From Lachnospiraceae bacterium (GTDB lineage: Bacteria; Bacillota; Clostridia; Lachnospirales; Lachnospiraceae): DNA of 33,033 bases. The stretch is taken from positions 1-33,033 of the forward strand of contig JAILNN010000025.1 of assembly GCA_024691565.1 (NCBI GenBank), written 5' to 3'. The position numbers were made by a program, and so were the translations under genes. Below are positions 1 through 8,337 of this stretch, one piece after another. A model generated the notes under the pieces. That model ran no database searches and was not told the origin of the DNA. It was given only the letters and a program-made list of their open reading frames with translations. How positions within the stretch are numbered: the stretch's first letter is position 1; every line of letters begins with the position of its first letter.

Positions 1-104
1 AGAATACTAATTAAGTTGATAATTACATTGATAGTAGATTGTTAATTAGGAAAACTATTTACAATGATTTAGTCATTTAACCTTGTTAACTGGAGGGAAC
101 TTTT

Positions 105-2456
105 ATGGGTAGAAGGCTGAATATTGGGTTGTTTATTGATGACCAGGATATCGAATTTACCAATAGTGCATGTAGAGGTGCTGAATTTGGAGCAATTGAA
201 TTAGATGCGAATCTTTTTATCTTCCCTGGAAGATATTTGGATTCGGTTAATAATAAAGAAAACGAAAAAGAGTATGAGTATCAGTATAATTCTGTTTTTA
301 ATTTTATTAATGTAAATAGTATTGATATTCTTTATGTATTAATGGGTTCAATTGGATGCCGCACAGATAAGCATCTTCAGAAGGAATTCTTGAATGGATT
401 ACCTAATATTCCTATTGTTACCTTGTTTACAAAATTATCCGGTTTTCAGTCTGTGACCTTTGATAATACATCTGGATTTAAAGAGGAGATTAAGCATCTT
501 ATCCATGATCATAATGTTAAAAAGATGGGCTTTGTTAGTGGTCCGTTTACAAATAGCGATGCAATGGAGAGATATGAAGCTTTTGTGAGTATCGTTGAAG
601 AAGAAGGAATTCAGATTGGTGAAAAAAGCATTGTTTATGGGGATTTTACAGATAATAGTGAAAAACAGGTTAAGGAGCTTTTAGATAATAATCCTGATTT
701 AGAGGCTATTGTTTTTGCAAATGACAATATGGCACTTGGTTCATATGATGAGTTGAAGAGAAGAGGTTTAATACCAGGGCAGAATATTAGAATTGTTGGA
801 TATGATGATGTTAGCAAGGCTTCGTTTGTTATTCCTTCGCTAACAACTGTTGAGGCTAGTTCTGAAGAATTGACATATAATGCGGTTCTAAATGCTGAAA
901 CTTTTTTGGAGACGGGAAAGTTTTCTCAGTTGAAAATTGATACACATTTTATAAAGAGAGAGAGCTGTGGCTGCGGCTTATATGATGTCGAAGCTTTGAA
1001 GAGTCGTCTAAAAATGGATGATGAAATCATTGATGATACACTTAAAAATAAGGATGAAATAGTTTTACATATAAGGAAGTATATTTTTGGTATTGAAATT
1101 GGTGGAAATGAATATGAAAAAGAGCAATTTTATAAGGTGTTTGGGTATTTTGTAGATTTGCTCGAATATTTAAAAAAGGGAGATATCACTCTTGAAAAGT
1201 ATCATAGCTTTGTTGATGATAGTAGGATTATTGATAGAATGTATAAGCTTTTGAATACAAAGCTTCTTTATAATGTTAAAAACGATAAGATTTTTAATGT
1301 ATTTTTGTTGTTTCAAAAGCTATATGAGAAATATGTTGAGGATTATAAAGTTAAATATGAAATTTCAAGTTTATTCTCAAAGATTTATATATTGATTTCG
1401 TCTGGTAGTTTGGATGAATTTGAGGTGAAGACTAATAATATTGCTAAGATTTCGCAGTTGGTTAACATGAAAATTGGTGATATGTTCCTTACTACGATTG
1501 AGGATAGGATTCCATATGATGATATTTTGGATCAATTAGATAGAATTGGTTTTGGAAATACATACCTTTATACCTTTAATGGAGTAATGAAAAATAAAAA
1601 GGGTTCAAATACGAAGATGCCGAGAGACCTTTATTTAAAGGCATTTTCAAATAGAGGATATACTCAGATTCCTGAGAAGGGAAGGGAAAAAATTTCTGCC
1701 GACAATATTTTAAATAATGATTTTATTCCGACGGATAGAAGGATGACTATGATTTTGAGTCCGCTATTTGTAGGAGAGGATCTTTTCGGATTTTTACTTA
1801 ATGAGATTACGAGTAAGGATTTGGGAAATGTTGCGCCTGTTACGTATCAGTTAGCAGCGACCCTGAAGTCATTTATTATGATTGAAAACCAGAATAATAT
1901 TAAGCAAAAATTGGAGGAAATGCTTGAGAGATTTAAGGAGGATAATTCTAAATTAAACGAGATTTCTTACACAGATGTGCTTACGAATGTTTACAACCGT
2001 CGAGGATTTTTAGTGAATTCGCAAAAGGCAGTAAATGATCCAGAAAATGCAGGTAAAAATGCGATTATTGCCTATGCGGATATGGATAATCTGAAGATGA
2101 TTAATGATGTTTATGGTCATGATGAGGGTGATTTCGCTTTGAAAGAAACAGCGGAAATTTTAAAGGATGCCTTTAGAAGTTCTGATGTTATTGGGCGTTT
2201 TGGCGGTGACGAATTTGTTGTGTTTGCAATGGTTGGCGTAGATAATTATGAAGAGAGAATCAAGGAAAGAATTGATATTATCACGAAGAAGCATAATGAT
2301 ATTGTTAAAAAACCGTATTATATTGAGATGAGTACAGGCGTTTGTGAGTTTGTGATTAATGTTAATTTGGATATTTATGAGATTCTTGATAAGGCAGATG
2401 AGAAGCTGTATGAGGAGAAACGTGAGAAAAAGAAGAAGAGAGGTTCATATAGATGA
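105..2456 (+). CDS. Diguanylate cyclase with LacI-type ligand-binding sensor domain
   Basis: Predicted to make cyclic di-GMP from two GTP in the cytoplasm, controlled by a small-molecule sensor. Residues about 5-290 read like the periplasmic-binding-protein fold of LacI/GalR regulators but without a helix-turn-helix or signal peptide. That domain closes with the KRESCGCG motif common in this fusion family. The middle (about 300-620) is helical/GAF-like by eye, followed by a short coiled coil (about 630-660). The C-terminal cyclase domain starts near YTDVLTNVYNRRGF. The active-site loop is intact (GGDEF, residues 700-704) and an allosteric I-site RSSD (691-694) lies exactly five residues before it, so the enzyme should be active and product-inhibited. 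The ATG at 105 follows GGAGG at 92-96. It is monocistronic; the tRNA promoter begins right after its stop. The ligand is unknown. Confidence 0.9.
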   Translation: MGRRLNIGLFIDDQDIEFTNSACRGAEFGAIELDANLFIFPGRYLDSVNNKENEKEYEYQYNSVFNFINVNSIDILYVLMGSIGCRTDKHLQKEFLNGLPNIPIVTLFTKLSGFQSVTFDNTSGFKEEIKHLIHDHNVKKMGFVSGPFTNSDAMERYEAFVSIVEEEGIQIGEKSIVYGDFTDNSEKQVKELLDNNPDLEAIVFANDNMALGSYDELKRRGLIPGQNIRIVGYDDVSKASFVIPSLTTVEASSEELTYNAVLNAETFLETGKFSQLKIDTHFIKRESCGCGLYDVEALKSRLKMDDEIIDDTLKNKDEIVLHIRKYIFGIEIGGNEYEKEQFYKVFGYFVDLLEYLKKGDITLEKYHSFVDDSRIIDRMYKLLNTKLLYNVKNDKIFNVFLLFQKLYEKYVEDYKVKYEISSLFSKIYILISSGSLDEFEVKTNNIAKISQLVNMKIGDMFLTTIEDRIPYDDILDQLDRIGFGNTYLYTFNGVMKNKKGSNTKMPRDLYLKAFSNRGYTQIPEKGREKISADNILNNDFIPTDRRMTMILSPLFVGEDLFGFLLNEITSKDLGNVAPVTYQLAATLKSFIMIENQNNIKQKLEEMLERFKEDNSKLNEISYTDVLTNVYNRRGFLVNSQKAVNDPENAGKNAIIAYADMDNLKMINDVYGHDEGDFALKETAEILKDAFRSSDVIGRFGGDEFVVFAMVGVDNYEERIKERIDIITKKHNDIVKKPYYIEMSTGVCEFVINVNLDIYEILDKADEKLYEEKREKKKKRGSYR

Positions 2457-2459
2457 ACG

Positions 2460-2488
2460 TTGACAAAAGTGGGTTTTTTTGTTATTAT
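2460..2488 (+). promoter_or_regulatory. Consensus sigma-A promoter of the tRNA-Leu gene
   Basis: TTGACA at 2460-2465 and TATTAT at 2483-2488 are separated by exactly 17 bp. The predicted start (about 2495) lies some 10 nt before the tRNA 5' end. The -35 box begins four bases after the stop codon of the diguanylate cyclase gene. Confidence 0.8.
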
Positions 2489-2505
2489 CTATGAGTTGTT
2501 TAAAA

Positions 2506-2585
2506 GCGGATGTGATGGAATTGGCAGACATGCAAGATTTAGGTTCTTGTGCGAAAGCGTGCAGGTTCGACTCCTGTCATCCGCA
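2506..2585 (+). tRNA. tRNA-Leu (anticodon UAG)
   Basis: An 80-nt class II tRNA cloverleaf. The acceptor stem is GCGGATG (2506-2512) with CATCCGC (2578-2584) and discriminator A2585. The anticodon stem is CAAGA/TCTTG around the loop TTTAGGT, so the anticodon is TAG at 2540-2542 and reads CUN leucine codons. A short variable arm (GC-GAAA-GC type) and a T arm with loop TTCGACT follow. The 3' CCA is not encoded, so it must be added after transcription. Two short plus-strand reading frames across this gene are artefacts. Confidence 0.97.
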
Positions 2586-2646
2586 GCGAAGAAAAAGAGT
2601 CTGTGGGCAAATGCCCACAGGCTCTTTTTCTTCGCTGCGGATGACA
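2575..2646. repeat. Perfect-arm palindrome spanning the tRNA 3' end and its terminator
   Basis: The left arm 2575-2608 and right arm 2613-2646 are complementary over 34 positions (33 Watson-Crick pairs plus one G-T pair at 2600) around the loop AAAT. The first 11 bases of the left arm are the 3' T-stem strand, acceptor strand and discriminator of tRNA-Leu, so an inverted copy of the tRNA end lies at 2636-2646. No T-run follows the right arm; the termination signal is nested inside. Confidence 0.9.
2597..2630 (+). terminator. Intrinsic terminator of tRNA-Leu
   Basis: The stem GAGTCTGTGGGC (2597-2608) pairs with GCCCACAGGCTC (2613-2624), with loop AAAT, followed by TTTTTC. An upstream run of A (2592-2596) makes it symmetrical, so it could also stop transcription arriving on the minus strand. 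Confidence 0.85.
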
Positions 2647-2684
2647 AACCATAGGTCGGAGCGTAGCTTATATATATAAAGGGG

Positions 2685-2713
2685 TTGACCGTTTTTTGTT
2701 TAGAATGTAAAAT
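2685..2713 (+). promoter_or_regulatory. Promoter of the histidine kinase/response regulator pair
   Basis: TTGACC at 2685-2690 and TAAAAT at 2708-2713, with a 17-bp spacer. The predicted start is about 60 nt before the kinase ATG at 2781. Confidence 0.65.
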
Positions 2714-2780
2714 TGTAAGAAGTATTATGAAATTGTGGGATTGAATACTTTTTTAGATTTTGAAAGGGATTTAAACTATT

Positions 2781-4088
2781 ATGGATGCTTCGAGAATTAT
2801 CCAGATGACGGTTGAGGGATGGGGAGTTCTTTTCTGTTTTATTGCTATTATTGTTGCGTGGCAGACTAGGGAAATTGATAAGAAAAGGGCTAGATACCTC
2901 ATTAGATTTATTTTTAATGATGCAGCGCTTTTGGTTATGGATATACTTGCGTTGGGATTTAGGGGAGATGAGTCGACATTAGGTTATTATATGGTTAGAA
3001 TTGCCAATTTTGGAGTTTTCTTCTCTGGTTATCTCTTTTTGATTACGGGCGTTACCTATATTTCGTATGTAGTTGAAACTAGGATTGAAGTTGATATTAG
3101 TGCTTGGAAACGCATTGAATATGTTATTTCTTGTATTGGTATAGTTGCTTTGGTTATTAACATTTTCGTTCCTTATTTATATGCTTTTGATGTTCATAAT
3201 AGGTATTATAGACTTGCATGGAATTGGATTCTTGCTTTGACTCAGGTTATGGTTGTAGTCCTTTTGTTGGCGATTTTATTGAATTTCTTTAAAGAATTAA
3301 GAAAACTTGAGAAATATGCACTTCTCTCTGCACTTACATTGCCATTTCTTTCTTTGATTTTCCAGGTTAACCATTATGGTATTTCATTTACAAATATTAC
3401 CACAACGGTTTCAATTATATTTATATTTTTGGCACATATGCTGGATTATTCAAATTCTATGCGTGAAAGAGATAGAGAACGTGAGCAGTGGGTTATGAAT
3501 GAAAAAATTCGCCTGCTTTATAATCAGATTAAGCCACATTTTATTTATAATTCTTTGACTAGTATTTATTATGGACTTGATACCGATTTGGAAGCTTCGA
3601 AGGATATTCTTAAAAACTTGACTGGATATCTTAGGGGTAGTTTGGATGTTTTGGATGAGACAGAGAGTATTCCAATTAAGGATGAGCTTAAGACTGTTAA
3701 GTGTTATTTGACAGTTGAGAGATATAGATTTGATAATCGTATTAAGTTTGAACTTGATGTTAAGGATAAGGATTTTTTGGTACCTGCATTTTCAATTCAA
3801 ACATTAGTTGAGAATGCTATTCGTCATGGAATTAGAAAGAATGATCCGCCGGAGGGTACAGTTAAGCTTTCTACCAGATTGGAAGGTAATGATCATATTG
3901 TTGAGATTACGGATAATGGTAGAGGTTTTGATGTGGAACATATTTATAATGATGATGGAAAACATATTGGTATGAGAAATACCAAAAAGCGTATAGAGAT
4001 TATGTGTAATGGTGAGATGGAGATTGAATCTGAAATCGGAAAAGGTACTACAATTCGATTGACTATTCCTGATGCACCAGTTGAATAA
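2781..4088 (+). CDS. LytS/YpdA-like membrane sensor histidine kinase
   Basis: Membrane sensor kinase of a two-component system. The first 220 or so residues hold about seven hydrophobic segments with no large extracellular domain, so the stimulus is probably sensed in or at the membrane. The transmitter is the His_kinase (PF06580) type: QIKPHFIYN contains the phospho-accepting His253. It is followed by an HATPase_c domain with the N-box VENAIRHG (Glu344, Asn345), the G-box DNGRGF (378-383) and a second glycine motif HIGMRNT. All catalytic motifs are present. The 435-aa length is normal for the class. AAAGGGA about 10 nt before ATG 2781 is the ribosome binding site. The partner regulator starts 46 nt downstream, without a terminator between them. 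The signal and target genes are not evident. Confidence 0.9.
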   Translation: MDASRIIQMTVEGWGVLFCFIAIIVAWQTREIDKKRARYLIRFIFNDAALLVMDILALGFRGDESTLGYYMVRIANFGVFFSGYLFLITGVTYISYVVETRIEVDISAWKRIEYVISCIGIVALVINIFVPYLYAFDVHNRYYRLAWNWILALTQVMVVVLLLAILLNFFKELRKLEKYALLSALTLPFLSLIFQVNHYGISFTNITTTVSIIFIFLAHMLDYSNSMRERDREREQWVMNEKIRLLYNQIKPHFIYNSLTSIYYGLDTDLEASKDILKNLTGYLRGSLDVLDETESIPIKDELKTVKCYLTVERYRFDNRIKFELDVKDKDFLVPAFSIQTLVENAIRHGIRKNDPPEGTVKLSTRLEGNDHIVEITDNGRGFDVEHIYNDDGKHIGMRNTKKRIEIMCNGEMEIESEIGKGTTIRLTIPDAPVE

Positions 4089-4134
4089 TAGGTAAATTAT
4101 GGTTGTTTTGTTTTTTTTAAGAGGAGTGATGCTT

Positions 4135-4944
4135 ATGGAGATTTTAGTTGTTGATGATGAAAAAATGTTAAGACAAGGTCTTGCTACAGAGATTAAGAAA
4201 GTGCTTCCTGACGCAGAAATTAAGATGGCTGAGAATGGAAATCAGGCTATTGAGATTTTCAAGAATAGCGATATTATGCTGGTTTTTCTTGATATTGAGA
4301 TGCCTGGTATTTCTGGACTTGAGACTGCGAAGAAATTGAAGGAGATTCAACCGGATGTTAATATCATTATGACTACCGCTTATTCTCAATATGCAGTTGA
4401 AGCATATAAACTTCATGTTGGTGGCTATTTGCTTAAGCCTGTTGACGAGGATGATATTAGGGAAGAACTTGATAATTTGAAGCATCCTTTGACTTTGGCA
4501 GAAGATGATAATAAGCTTAAAATCACTTGTTTTGGTGAATTTAATGCTACATTTAGAGGCGAGCCACTTAAATATAAGAGAAAGAAATCTAAGGAACTTT
4601 TGGCATATTTGATTGCAAAAAATGGAGCTACTGCGACTAGAGCTGAGCTTTGTGATATTCTATGGGAGGGCGAGAGCGTTACTCGTAGTAATCAGTCATA
4701 TTTAGGTGCGTTGATTATTGATTTGAAGAATGCCCTTAAGAGTGTAGGCATGGAAAGCGCATTTTGTCATAGTAGAAATGAGTACTATTTAAATAAAGAA
4801 AAAGTGAATTGTGACTACTATGAATTCCTTAACGGAAATCCGATTGCAATTAAGAACTATCGTGGAGAGTTCATGCTTCAGTATAGCTGGGGTGAAGAAT
4901 ATATTTGGGATTTGGAATCTGTTGTTGGTGGAGACGATTTTTAA
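4135..4944 (+). CDS. Response regulator, REC plus OmpR/SARP-type winged helix
   Basis: DNA-binding partner of the upstream kinase. MEILVVDDEKM gives the acidic pocket (Asp7, Asp8) and Asp53 in FLDIEMPG is the predicted phosphorylation site. The conserved Lys lies in YLLKP. From about residue 120 there is a winged-helix domain of the OmpR/SARP kind (ITCFGEF, then KELLAYLIAKNG, then ELCDILWEG). It ends in CDYYEFLNG and YRGEFMLQYSWGEE, which resembles the first helices of a BTAD domain; the protein stops there, as in related short regulators I recall from Lachnospiraceae. I chose ATG 4135 (269 aa) because AAGAGGAG at 4119-4126 lies 8 nt before it. The longer frame from 4099 adds a hydrophobic stretch foreign to REC domains. 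It is odd for a LytS-like kinase to be paired with a non-LytTR output. Confidence 0.87.
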   Translation: MEILVVDDEKMLRQGLATEIKKVLPDAEIKMAENGNQAIEIFKNSDIMLVFLDIEMPGISGLETAKKLKEIQPDVNIIMTTAYSQYAVEAYKLHVGGYLLKPVDEDDIREELDNLKHPLTLAEDDNKLKITCFGEFNATFRGEPLKYKRKKSKELLAYLIAKNGATATRAELCDILWEGESVTRSNQSYLGALIIDLKNALKSVGMESAFCHSRNEYYLNKEKVNCDYYEFLNGNPIAIKNYRGEFMLQYSWGEEYIWDLESVVGGDDF

Positions 4945-4994
4945 TTGAGGTTTAGAGTTTGTTGTTGGAGATGATTTTTAATTGGGATTTAGAG
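4921..4994 (+). repeat. Degenerate tandem duplication of the regulator gene's 3' end
   Basis: The last codons, the stop and the following bases (4921-4957) recur in slightly altered form at 4961-4994: GTTGTTGG, then GATTTTTAATTG, then TTTAGAG. The second copy merges into the tail of the first unit of the 84-bp array (GATTTAGAGAT), which hints that the array grew from this gene end. Confidence 0.7.
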
Positions 4995-4996
4995 AT

Positions 4997-5712
4997 AAAA
5001 GCATAGGGAAGGCACGAAAATGGAGTGGTCCTATGCTTTTGGGGTGACAAGATGAAATATTTGTGAGTGGATTTAGAGATAAAAGCATAGGGAAGGCCAG
5101 AAAGTGGAGTAGTCCTATGCTTTTTTGGAAAAATTTAAGTTGAGAAAAGTAAGATATGGCCAGTAAAAGCATAGGGAAGGCACGAAAGTGGAGTGGTCCT
5201 ATGCTTTTTTGGAAAAATCTAAGCTGAGAAAAGCAAGATATGGCTAGTGAAAGCATAGGGATGACTCGAAAGTGGATTGGTCCTATGCTTTTGGGGTGAC
5301 AAGATGAAATATTTGTGAGTGGATTTAGAGATAAAAGCATAGGGAAGGCCAGAAAATGGAGTGGTCCTATGCTTTTATTGAAAAATCTAAGTTGAGAAAA
5401 GTAAGATATGGCCAGTGAAAGCATAGGGAAGGGCAGAAAGTGGAGTGGTCCTATGCTTTTGGGGTGACAAGATGAAATATTTGTAAGTGGATTTAGAGAT
5501 AAAAGCATAGGGATGGCCAGAAAGTGGAGTGGTCCTATGCTTTTTTGGAAAAATCTAAGCTGAGAAAAGCAAGATATGGCCAGTGAAAGCATAGGGAAGG
5601 CACGAAAGTGGAGTGGTCCTATGCTTTTGGGGTGATAAGATGAAATATTTGTGAGTGGATTTAGAGATAAAAGCATAGGGAAGGCACGAAAGTGGAGGGG
5701 TCCTATGCTTTT
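4997..5712. repeat. Nine-copy 84-bp hairpin array
   Basis: Nine 44-nt hairpins start at 4997, 5081, 5165, 5249, 5333, 5417, 5501, 5585 and 5669, an exact 84-bp step with no indel. Each has an 11-bp stem, AAAAGCATAGG with CCTATGCTTTT, and a 22-nt loop. Inside the loop a small CAC-GAAA-GTG or CCA-GAAAG-TGG stem can form. The core AAGCATAGGG and the arm TCCTATGCTTTT are invariant in all nine; substitutions fall in the loops. In copies 4, 6 and 8 the first stem base is G, which still pairs with T. The 40-nt spacers come in two classes. Class A begins GGGGTGACAAG or GGGGTGATAAG and ends GATTTAGAGAT; class B has GAAAAATCTAAG or a variant of it. The order is A,B,B,A,B,A,B,A. It is non-coding: the minus-strand frame across it is open only because 84 is divisible by 3, and it has no ribosome binding site. 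Confidence 0.93.
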
Positions 5713-5752
5713 TACTAATTTGAAAAATGATAAGCCAAAATTAATTTAAATA

Positions 5753-5792
5753 AAAGGGCTCGAGTCACTGTGTATAGTGACTCGAGCCCTTT
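5753..5792. terminator. Bidirectional intrinsic terminator between convergent genes
   Basis: A perfect 17-bp stem, AAAGGGCTCGAGTCACT (5753-5769) with its complement at 5776-5792, and a 6-nt loop. It is flanked by A-rich sequence on the left and TTTATTATTTAT on the right, so it can end both the plus-strand transcript leaving the hairpin array and the minus-strand operon ending at 5870. Confidence 0.85.
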
Positions 5793-5869
5793 ATTATTTA
5801 TGTTTAACATAATGTTTATCTAGAATTTTGTATATGGTTGTATCGTTATATCGTTATATCATCATACCA

Positions 5870-8314
5870 TCAATGTCTCCTAAAAAGTATTACGGCGATT
5901 AGTCCGAGGAGGAGAGTTATTACTGATGCTATTAACCATATCCATACCTGTGAGTCTACATCTGATAGTGAAGTTAATGTTGATGTTGTGGTATCGGATG
6001 TGATTTCTGATGAGTCGTTTGATACAGAGTCACCACTTGCGGCATTCATTGCACCGCCTGGACCGCCCATTTGAGCATCTGGTGAGAAGCTTCCGTCTGG
6101 CGCTTGTCCTTCTGGCATTGCACTACCGTCTGGTGAGAAACTACCAGCTGGCATTTGACCATTTGGTGCACCCATATTATCTTGCTGGCTATCTGTTTGT
6201 GAATCATCAGATGTGTCGGTTGATGTGCTTCCTGAATTTGATGCGTCATCAGTTGTTTTGGAATTGTCGGTCTTGTCGGTCGATGTATTTTCGGTGCTAT
6301 CTTTTGAATCATCAGAAGAAGTATTTTCTGAAGTGTTTGCTACGTTTGCAAAATCTTCTTTCTTCATGGATGATTCATCTGTTGAGCCATTGTTTCCAAA
6401 GTTTGGTTTTTGGCCCATGCCGCCGAAGCCACCGAAACCGCCACCACCCATTCCACCAGAGGTTTCCCCGGCTTCTGTTGATACAGATTCTAGAGTGATT
6501 TTTGCTTTTTCATCACCCATCTTTAATGTATAGGTTTCGTTTAATTCCATTTCAGGACAGCTTACACAGGCTGCAGTGTATGAAAGTGGGACTTCCCATG
6601 AAAGAAGTTCGTCTCCGTCTGAGTTTTTGAGTTTTAATTTTTTGCCGCCTGTAATAGTTTCTGAAGTTCCATATAGGAAGGAACACTGCTCTGAGGTCTC
6701 GCTGAATTTTTCTGCCATAGCGCTTCCACCGCAGGCTATTATTGTTCCACCACTGATTTCACATGTTCCACCAGTTTCGCTTGAATAGTCGAGTGCAGAG
6801 TTTGATCCACCAGTTCCGTTGAGACTGATTCTTATATCGCCTCCGGTAATGATGATGTCGCCGTTTGAATCGAGTCCATCTGCATCATTTCCGTTTTCGT
6901 TAATTATTGTAATTGTTCCACCGTTTATTTTAATGCTTGAATCTACGGTGTCAGAGTCTTCTGACGACGTTTCAGAGCTTGTTGAGTCTGCGTTCTCTGA
7001 GCTTGATGAGTCAGAATTCATTTTGTCATCGGATGGCATGTTTTCATCTGATGAAGTATCTGAGCTTGATGAGTCTTCGCTTGAAGCGTCTGCTTCTGAT
7101 GATTCTCCTGGGGCGCCGTCCATTGATGGTGGCTCACCTTGGTTTTCGGTATCTGTTTTAGCGTCGCTTAAATCATCAGTTTTAGCGTCGCTTGAATCAT
7201 CTGTTTTAGCGTCGCCTGTAACGGCAGTTCCTGATGTAGCATCACCAAAATTACCCATTGGGCCGCCTGAGTTCCCAAAGCCTCCAAACATCGTGGAGCC
7301 GGAGGTTTCTCCGTTTGCATTGAAACCATCGTCGGTTGGATAGAGGGTTATTTCGCCGTCGTTTACAACGATATTTACTGCTTCAATTCCTTCGTAGCAG
7401 CTATTCATGGTTATTTTTCCATCGTTCATTGTGAACAAGGTATCTGAATGAATTCCATCGTCTGCTGCAGTTATGACTAGTTCTCCGCCGTCAATTGTTA
7501 CATCTGAGGTTGCGTTGATTGCGTCATCAGATGAGTTTATATCAACGGTTCCTGATAACATATAGAAGTAGCCGTCGGTTTTCTTAATTTTAAAGCCATC
7601 ATCACCTGCGGTTGCTGATACAGTTGCTTCGGTGATTCGAAGGCTGTCATTTGCATTGATTGCATCTGCTGCGGCTTCAATTGTAAGGTCACAACCGGCG
7701 ATTACCATATCATCATTTGCTTCGATTCCATGTTTATAGGCACCATTAATAGAGAGTTTGCCTGTTCCGTTGATAGTTAAATCATCGCGCGCGAAACATG
7801 CAGCACTAATGCCGTCGGCGATTGCAGTGGATGAAAATTCAGATCCACATGTCATTATATTTGTTGTGTCTTCCTTTAGATTTAGGAAAACCTTATCTGC
7901 TTGTTCAACCTGGAAACAAGCACCATCATCACAATTGATTTCGGCATTGTTTAGAATAACCCAAATCTTGGATGAATTATATGCATTTACAATAACTGAG
8001 CCGTTGTCGAGAGTTCCTGTGATTTCATAGTAGCCGCCATTTGAAATTACGACACTATTTTCATAGATATAGGCACCGGTTCCGTCGATTTCGATATCGT
8101 CCCCATCTAGTTTTATGGAGGTTAGATTTGACGAATCGGGAGAATATTTTAAATCATTGGCTGTAAAATATTCAGTTCCCTGATAGCTTTCTGCGTCTTG
8201 GTCCACAACAGCAGTTAGGCCTAAATCTTTACCGTTTATGAAAAGAACTGTAATAACAAGGGCTAAGATAGTTATTATTATGCAAATCCTATCTATATAT
8301 TTATGCGTTGACAA
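5870..8314 (-). CDS. Membrane-anchored beta-helix surface protein, Cthe_2159-like
   Basis: Likely a cell-surface carbohydrate-binding or wall-associated protein. An N-terminal hydrophobic segment (about residues 9-27) exports it and a C-terminal segment (about 789-811, ending LFRRH) can anchor it. Residues about 45-345 show the repeating short-strand pattern of the Cthe_2159 domain (PF14262; the Clostridium thermocellum founder is a beta-helix that binds acidic polysaccharide), e.g. DGISAACFARDDLTING and AADAINANDSLRIT. A Ser/Asp/Thr-rich linker (about 354-455, with AKTDDSSD/AKTDDLSD repeats) splits the domain, which resumes at SSIKINGGTITI (to about 610). A second low-complexity tail rich in Gly, Ser, Asp and Gln follows. 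The start is TTG at 8314, nine bases after GGAGGT, with no better codon available. It is the last gene of a three-gene operon. Confidence 0.82.
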   Translation of the reverse strand: MSTHKYIDRICIIITILALVITVLFINGKDLGLTAVVDQDAESYQGTEYFTANDLKYSPDSSNLTSIKLDGDDIEIDGTGAYIYENSVVISNGGYYEITGTLDNGSVIVNAYNSSKIWVILNNAEINCDDGACFQVEQADKVFLNLKEDTTNIMTCGSEFSSTAIADGISAACFARDDLTINGTGKLSINGAYKHGIEANDDMVIAGCDLTIEAAADAINANDSLRITEATVSATAGDDGFKIKKTDGYFYMLSGTVDINSSDDAINATSDVTIDGGELVITAADDGIHSDTLFTMNDGKITMNSCYEGIEAVNIVVNDGEITLYPTDDGFNANGETSGSTMFGGFGNSGGPMGNFGDATSGTAVTGDAKTDDSSDAKTDDLSDAKTDTENQGEPPSMDGAPGESSEADASSEDSSSSDTSSDENMPSDDKMNSDSSSSENADSTSSETSSEDSDTVDSSIKINGGTITIINENGNDADGLDSNGDIIITGGDIRISLNGTGGSNSALDYSSETGGTCEISGGTIIACGGSAMAEKFSETSEQCSFLYGTSETITGGKKLKLKNSDGDELLSWEVPLSYTAACVSCPEMELNETYTLKMGDEKAKITLESVSTEAGETSGGMGGGGFGGFGGMGQKPNFGNNGSTDESSMKKEDFANVANTSENTSSDDSKDSTENTSTDKTDNSKTTDDASNSGSTSTDTSDDSQTDSQQDNMGAPNGQMPAGSFSPDGSAMPEGQAPDGSFSPDAQMGGPGGAMNAASGDSVSNDSSEITSDTTTSTLTSLSDVDSQVWIWLIASVITLLLGLIAVILFRRH

Positions 8315-8337
8315 ATTTAACGCACCTCCGTTCGTAT

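Noticed and set aside
2460-2679. Two short plus-strand open frames of 64 and 66 residues
   Set aside because: They run through tRNA-Leu and its terminator, have no ribosome binding site and are not credible proteins.
4099-4134. Extended N-terminus of the response regulator
   Set aside because: The codons precede and include the AAGAGGAG ribosome binding site and add a hydrophobic stretch foreign to REC domains.
4978-5676. A 232-residue minus-strand open frame with 28-residue repeats across the hairpin array
   Set aside because: It is open only because the 84-bp period is a multiple of three. It has no ribosome binding site, its Met lies within a hairpin stem, and the conservation follows DNA or RNA pairing rather than codons.
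4997-5712. CRISPR array (44-nt palindromic repeats with 40-nt spacers)
   Set aside because: The geometry looks right, but the spacers are only two recurring classes, not unique sequences, and no cas genes are near.
6819-7343. Plus-strand frame of 174 residues opposite the beta-helix protein gene
   Set aside because: It is an antisense shadow of the Ser/Asp-rich linker (low complexity gives long opposite frames) and has no start signals.
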